Assembly (NCBI GenBank): GCA_002323535.1
Contig: DCQT01000017.1
Coordinates: 1-7,689 of the forward strand
Length of the DNA stretch: 7,689 bases
Direction of reading: 5' to 3'
Source: Bacteriovoracaceae bacterium UBA1511
Lineage (GTDB): Bacteria; Bdellovibrionota; Bacteriovoracia; Bacteriovoracales; Bacteriovoracaceae
Shown here: one piece after another, positions 5,630-7,689 of the stretch
How the letters are laid out: every line of letters starts with the position of its first letter
Position numbering within the stretch: the stretch's first letter is position 1
Program-made: the position numbers and the translations under genes
The notes under the pieces: generated by a model
Told to the model about the DNA's origin: nothing
Seen by the model: the letters and a program-made list of their open reading frames with translations, nothing else
The model's database searches: none

Positions 5630-7689
5630 ATGGCAAACAATGAGACCAAAAGTTCATTTAACAAAGAGACCTGGGAAAAATTAGTAAAAAAAGAACTAAG
5701 AACTGAAGAGCCCAGTTTTTCTACTCCAGTTCATGAAAAGGTTAACTTAAACCGAGTCTACTCAAAGTCAGACTTAGAGGGCTTACCATTTACAGACACC
5801 ACACCTGGAGCTGCCCCTTTCCTAAGAGGACCAAGGGCAACAATGTACTCTGGGAGACCTTGGACAATCAGACAATATGCTGGGTTTTCCACTGCAGAAG
5901 AGTCTAATGCTTTTTATAAAAAAGCACTCGAGGGTGGCGCTCAAGGTGTAAGTGTTGCTTTTGACCTTGCCACACATCGCGGGTACGACTCTGATCATGA
6001 GCGTGTAACTGGCGATGTTGGAAAAGCAGGTGTTGCCATTGATTCAATTGACGACATGAAAGTTCTATTTAATGAAATTCCACTTGATAAGGTATCAGTT
6101 TCAATGACAATGAATGGTGCCGTTTTACCAATCCTTGCTTGTTATATTGTTGCGGCAAAAGAACAATGTGTTTCCCTCGATAAGTTAAGCGGAACAATTC
6201 AAAATGATATTTTGAAAGAATTTATGGTTCGAAACACCTACATCTATCCCCCTGCAGAGAGCATGAGGGCGATAGGAGATATAATTGAATTCACAGCCAA
6301 GAACATGCCTAAATATAATTCAATTTCAATCTCTGGCTATCACATGCAAGAGGCCGGTGCGGACATCATTCAAGAGCTCGCTTATACTCTTGCCGATGGA
6401 AAAGAATATATTAAAACAGCTCTAAATAAAGGCTTAGATATTGATCAGTTTGCTCCAAGACTAAGCTTCTTTTTTGGAATCGGAATGAACTTTTATATGG
6501 AGATTGCAAAACTCAGAGCAGCTCGACGACTATGGTCTGAAATCGTTAGCGATTTTTATCCAAAGTCAGAAAAATCAAAAATGCTACGAACTCACTGCCA
6601 AACTTCTGGCTGGTCTCTCACAGAACAAGATCCTTATAATAATATCGTTCGAACAACTGTTGAAGCGATGGCCGCTGTTTTTGGTGGAACGCAGTCACTT
6701 CATACAAATTCTTTTGATGAAGCCGTTGCACTTCCAACAGAATTCAGTGCGAAAATTGCAAGAAACACTCAACTTATTCTTCAAGAAGAAACCAACATAA
6801 CCAAAGTTGTCGACCCATGGGGCGGTAGTTACATGATGGAAAAGCTAACTGAAGATATTTATCAAGCGGCAAAAGAAGAAATAGATAACATTGAAAAAGT
6901 TGGTGGCATGTCCAAAGCGATTGAGCAAGGCATACCCAAACTAAGTATCGAAAAAGCTGCAGCGAAAAGACAAGCAAAAATAGATAGCGCCGAAGAGGTT
7001 ATTGTTGGAGTTAATAAATACCAATCAAACACACAAGACGATTTTGAAGTTCTTGAAATTGATAATACTAAAGTTCGTGATCTGCAGATTCAAAAGCTAA
7101 AAGCGCTTAAAAAAGATAGAGACAACAAGAAAGTCCAAGAGTGCTTAAAGAGAATTGAGGCTGCAGCATCGGATAGTAGTAAAAACCTTCTCGCATTGAG
7201 TATTGATGCAATAGAATCAAGATGTACTATTGGAGAAATATCGAGTGCACTTGAAAAAGTTTGGGGCAGATATCAAGCGACTCAACAAACAGCAACAGGC
7301 GTTTATAAAGGTAATCACATGGATAATAAGTTTTGGGAAGAAACTGAAAAAAATATTCAAAACTTTGAAAAAGAAAATGGAAGACGACCTAGAATGCTTG
7401 TTGCAAAAATGGGACAAGACGGACATGACAGGGGCGCGAAAGTAATCGCGTCTTCATTTTCAGACGCAGGTTTTGATATAGACCTTGCGCCAATGTTCTC
7501 GACTCCAAAAGAAGTTGCTAGGCAGGCTGTTGATAACGATGTTCACTTAATTGGTGTTAGCAGCCAAGCAGCTGGACACAAAACTTTAATTCCTGAATTA
7601 ATCTCAGAGTTAAAAAAGTTAAACGCAGAAGATATAATTGTAATCGCTGGTGGTGTTATTCCTCAAAAAGATTACTCTTTCCTTCATGA
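5630..7689 (+). CDS. scpA: Methylmalonyl-CoA mutase, single-chain catalytic subunit, 3' end cut by the window edge
   Basis: This adenosylcobalamin-dependent cytosolic enzyme interconverts (R)-methylmalonyl-CoA and succinyl-CoA, linking propionyl-CoA from odd-chain fat, valine and isoleucine to the TCA cycle (or the reverse). 686 residues are visible. The substrate TIM barrel contains RATMYSGRPWTIRQYAGFST, GTIQNDILKEFMVRNTYI, ISGYHMQEAGAD and HCQTSGWSLTEQDPYNN. Tyr83, Arg201 and His238 match Tyr89, Arg207 and His244 of the Propionibacterium enzyme at a constant offset of 6. Tyr/Arg is the methylmalonyl rather than isobutyryl (Phe/Gln) signature. The C-terminal B12 domain has GQDGHDRGAK with DxHxxG as Asp597, His599 and Gly602, where His599 is the lower cobalt ligand. 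The sequence resembles E. coli ScpA and human MUT throughout. AGGTG at 5620-5624 precedes the ATG by 5 bases. The frame is still open at base 7689; about 30 residues are missing. No small mutA-like subunit gene lies upstream. Confidence 0.96.
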   Translation, partial: MANNETKSSFNKETWEKLVKKELRTEEPSFSTPVHEKVNLNRVYSKSDLEGLPFTDTTPGAAPFLRGPRATMYSGRPWTIRQYAGFSTAEESNAFYKKALEGGAQGVSVAFDLATHRGYDSDHERVTGDVGKAGVAIDSIDDMKVLFNEIPLDKVSVSMTMNGAVLPILACYIVAAKEQCVSLDKLSGTIQNDILKEFMVRNTYIYPPAESMRAIGDIIEFTAKNMPKYNSISISGYHMQEAGADIIQELAYTLADGKEYIKTALNKGLDIDQFAPRLSFFFGIGMNFYMEIAKLRAARRLWSEIVSDFYPKSEKSKMLRTHCQTSGWSLTEQDPYNNIVRTTVEAMAAVFGGTQSLHTNSFDEAVALPTEFSAKIARNTQLILQEETNITKVVDPWGGSYMMEKLTEDIYQAAKEEIDNIEKVGGMSKAIEQGIPKLSIEKAAAKRQAKIDSAEEVIVGVNKYQSNTQDDFEVLEIDNTKVRDLQIQKLKALKKDRDNKKVQECLKRIEAAASDSSKNLLALSIDAIESRCTIGEISSALEKVWGRYQATQQTATGVYKGNHMDNKFWEETEKNIQNFEKENGRRPRMLVAKMGQDGHDRGAKVIASSFSDAGFDIDLAPMFSTPKEVARQAVDNDVHLIGVSSQAAGHKTLIPELISELKKLNAEDIIVIAGGVIPQKDYSFLH

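Noticed and set aside
7217..7445. Overlapping small open frames on both strands inside the mutase gene
   Set aside because: They lie in the Lys/Glu-rich linker between barrel and B12 domain of an intact mutase frame; A-rich codons there create open alternative frames by chance.
7687..7689. TGA at the last bases as the stop codon of the mutase
   Set aside because: Counting codons from the ATG at 5630 puts CAT at 7685-7687 and leaves GA as an incomplete codon. The protein is also about 30 residues short of the family C terminus, so the gene runs on.

Overview
The window is an AT-rich, gene-dense stretch of bacterial chromosome made of housekeeping and metabolic genes. Six protein genes are supported: dnaK (5' part only), grpE, hemW, a two-repeat M16 zinc peptidase, an unassigned small protein, and methylmalonyl-CoA mutase (3' end cut by the window edge). 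Ribosome binding sites are Shine-Dalgarno-like and the proteins are of Gram-negative, proteobacteria-like type. From overall style (low GC, a mutase close to E. coli ScpA, a small protein of a type I associate with delta-proteobacteria and their relatives) I would guess Bdellovibrionota or a related lineage. This is a weak inference, because no rRNA or clade-specific marker is present.

Left part (1-2288, minus strand): hemW, grpE and dnaK are read right to left. grpE and dnaK are 21 bases apart and form the familiar chaperone operon: DnaK is the Hsp70 ATPase and GrpE its nucleotide-exchange factor. hemW lies 72 bases upstream of grpE, and that gap holds a candidate sigma-70-type promoter. In many Firmicutes the order is hemW-hrcA-grpE-dnaK. 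Here hrcA is absent from that place and no CIRCE operator is visible.

Middle part (2289-5468): an 89-base divergent spacer separates hemW from an 853-residue M16 metallopeptidase on the plus strand. The peptidase has one complete zinc site in its first half and a degenerate one in its second half. It ends 4 bases from the end of a convergent 174-residue gene of unknown function. A short hairpin with T-rich flanks on both sides lies on this junction and may terminate transcription both ways.

Right part (5469-7689): a 161-base divergent spacer leads to a single-chain B12-dependent methylmalonyl-CoA mutase. Its substrate residues and cobalamin motif are intact. The reading frame stays open through the last base of the window.

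I found no RNA gene, insertion sequence, CRISPR array, phage or defence gene, and no convincing novel multi-gene system. The most open items are the unassigned small protein, the tandem M16 enzyme without a visible signal peptide, and the hemW-grpE-dnaK cluster without hrcA.
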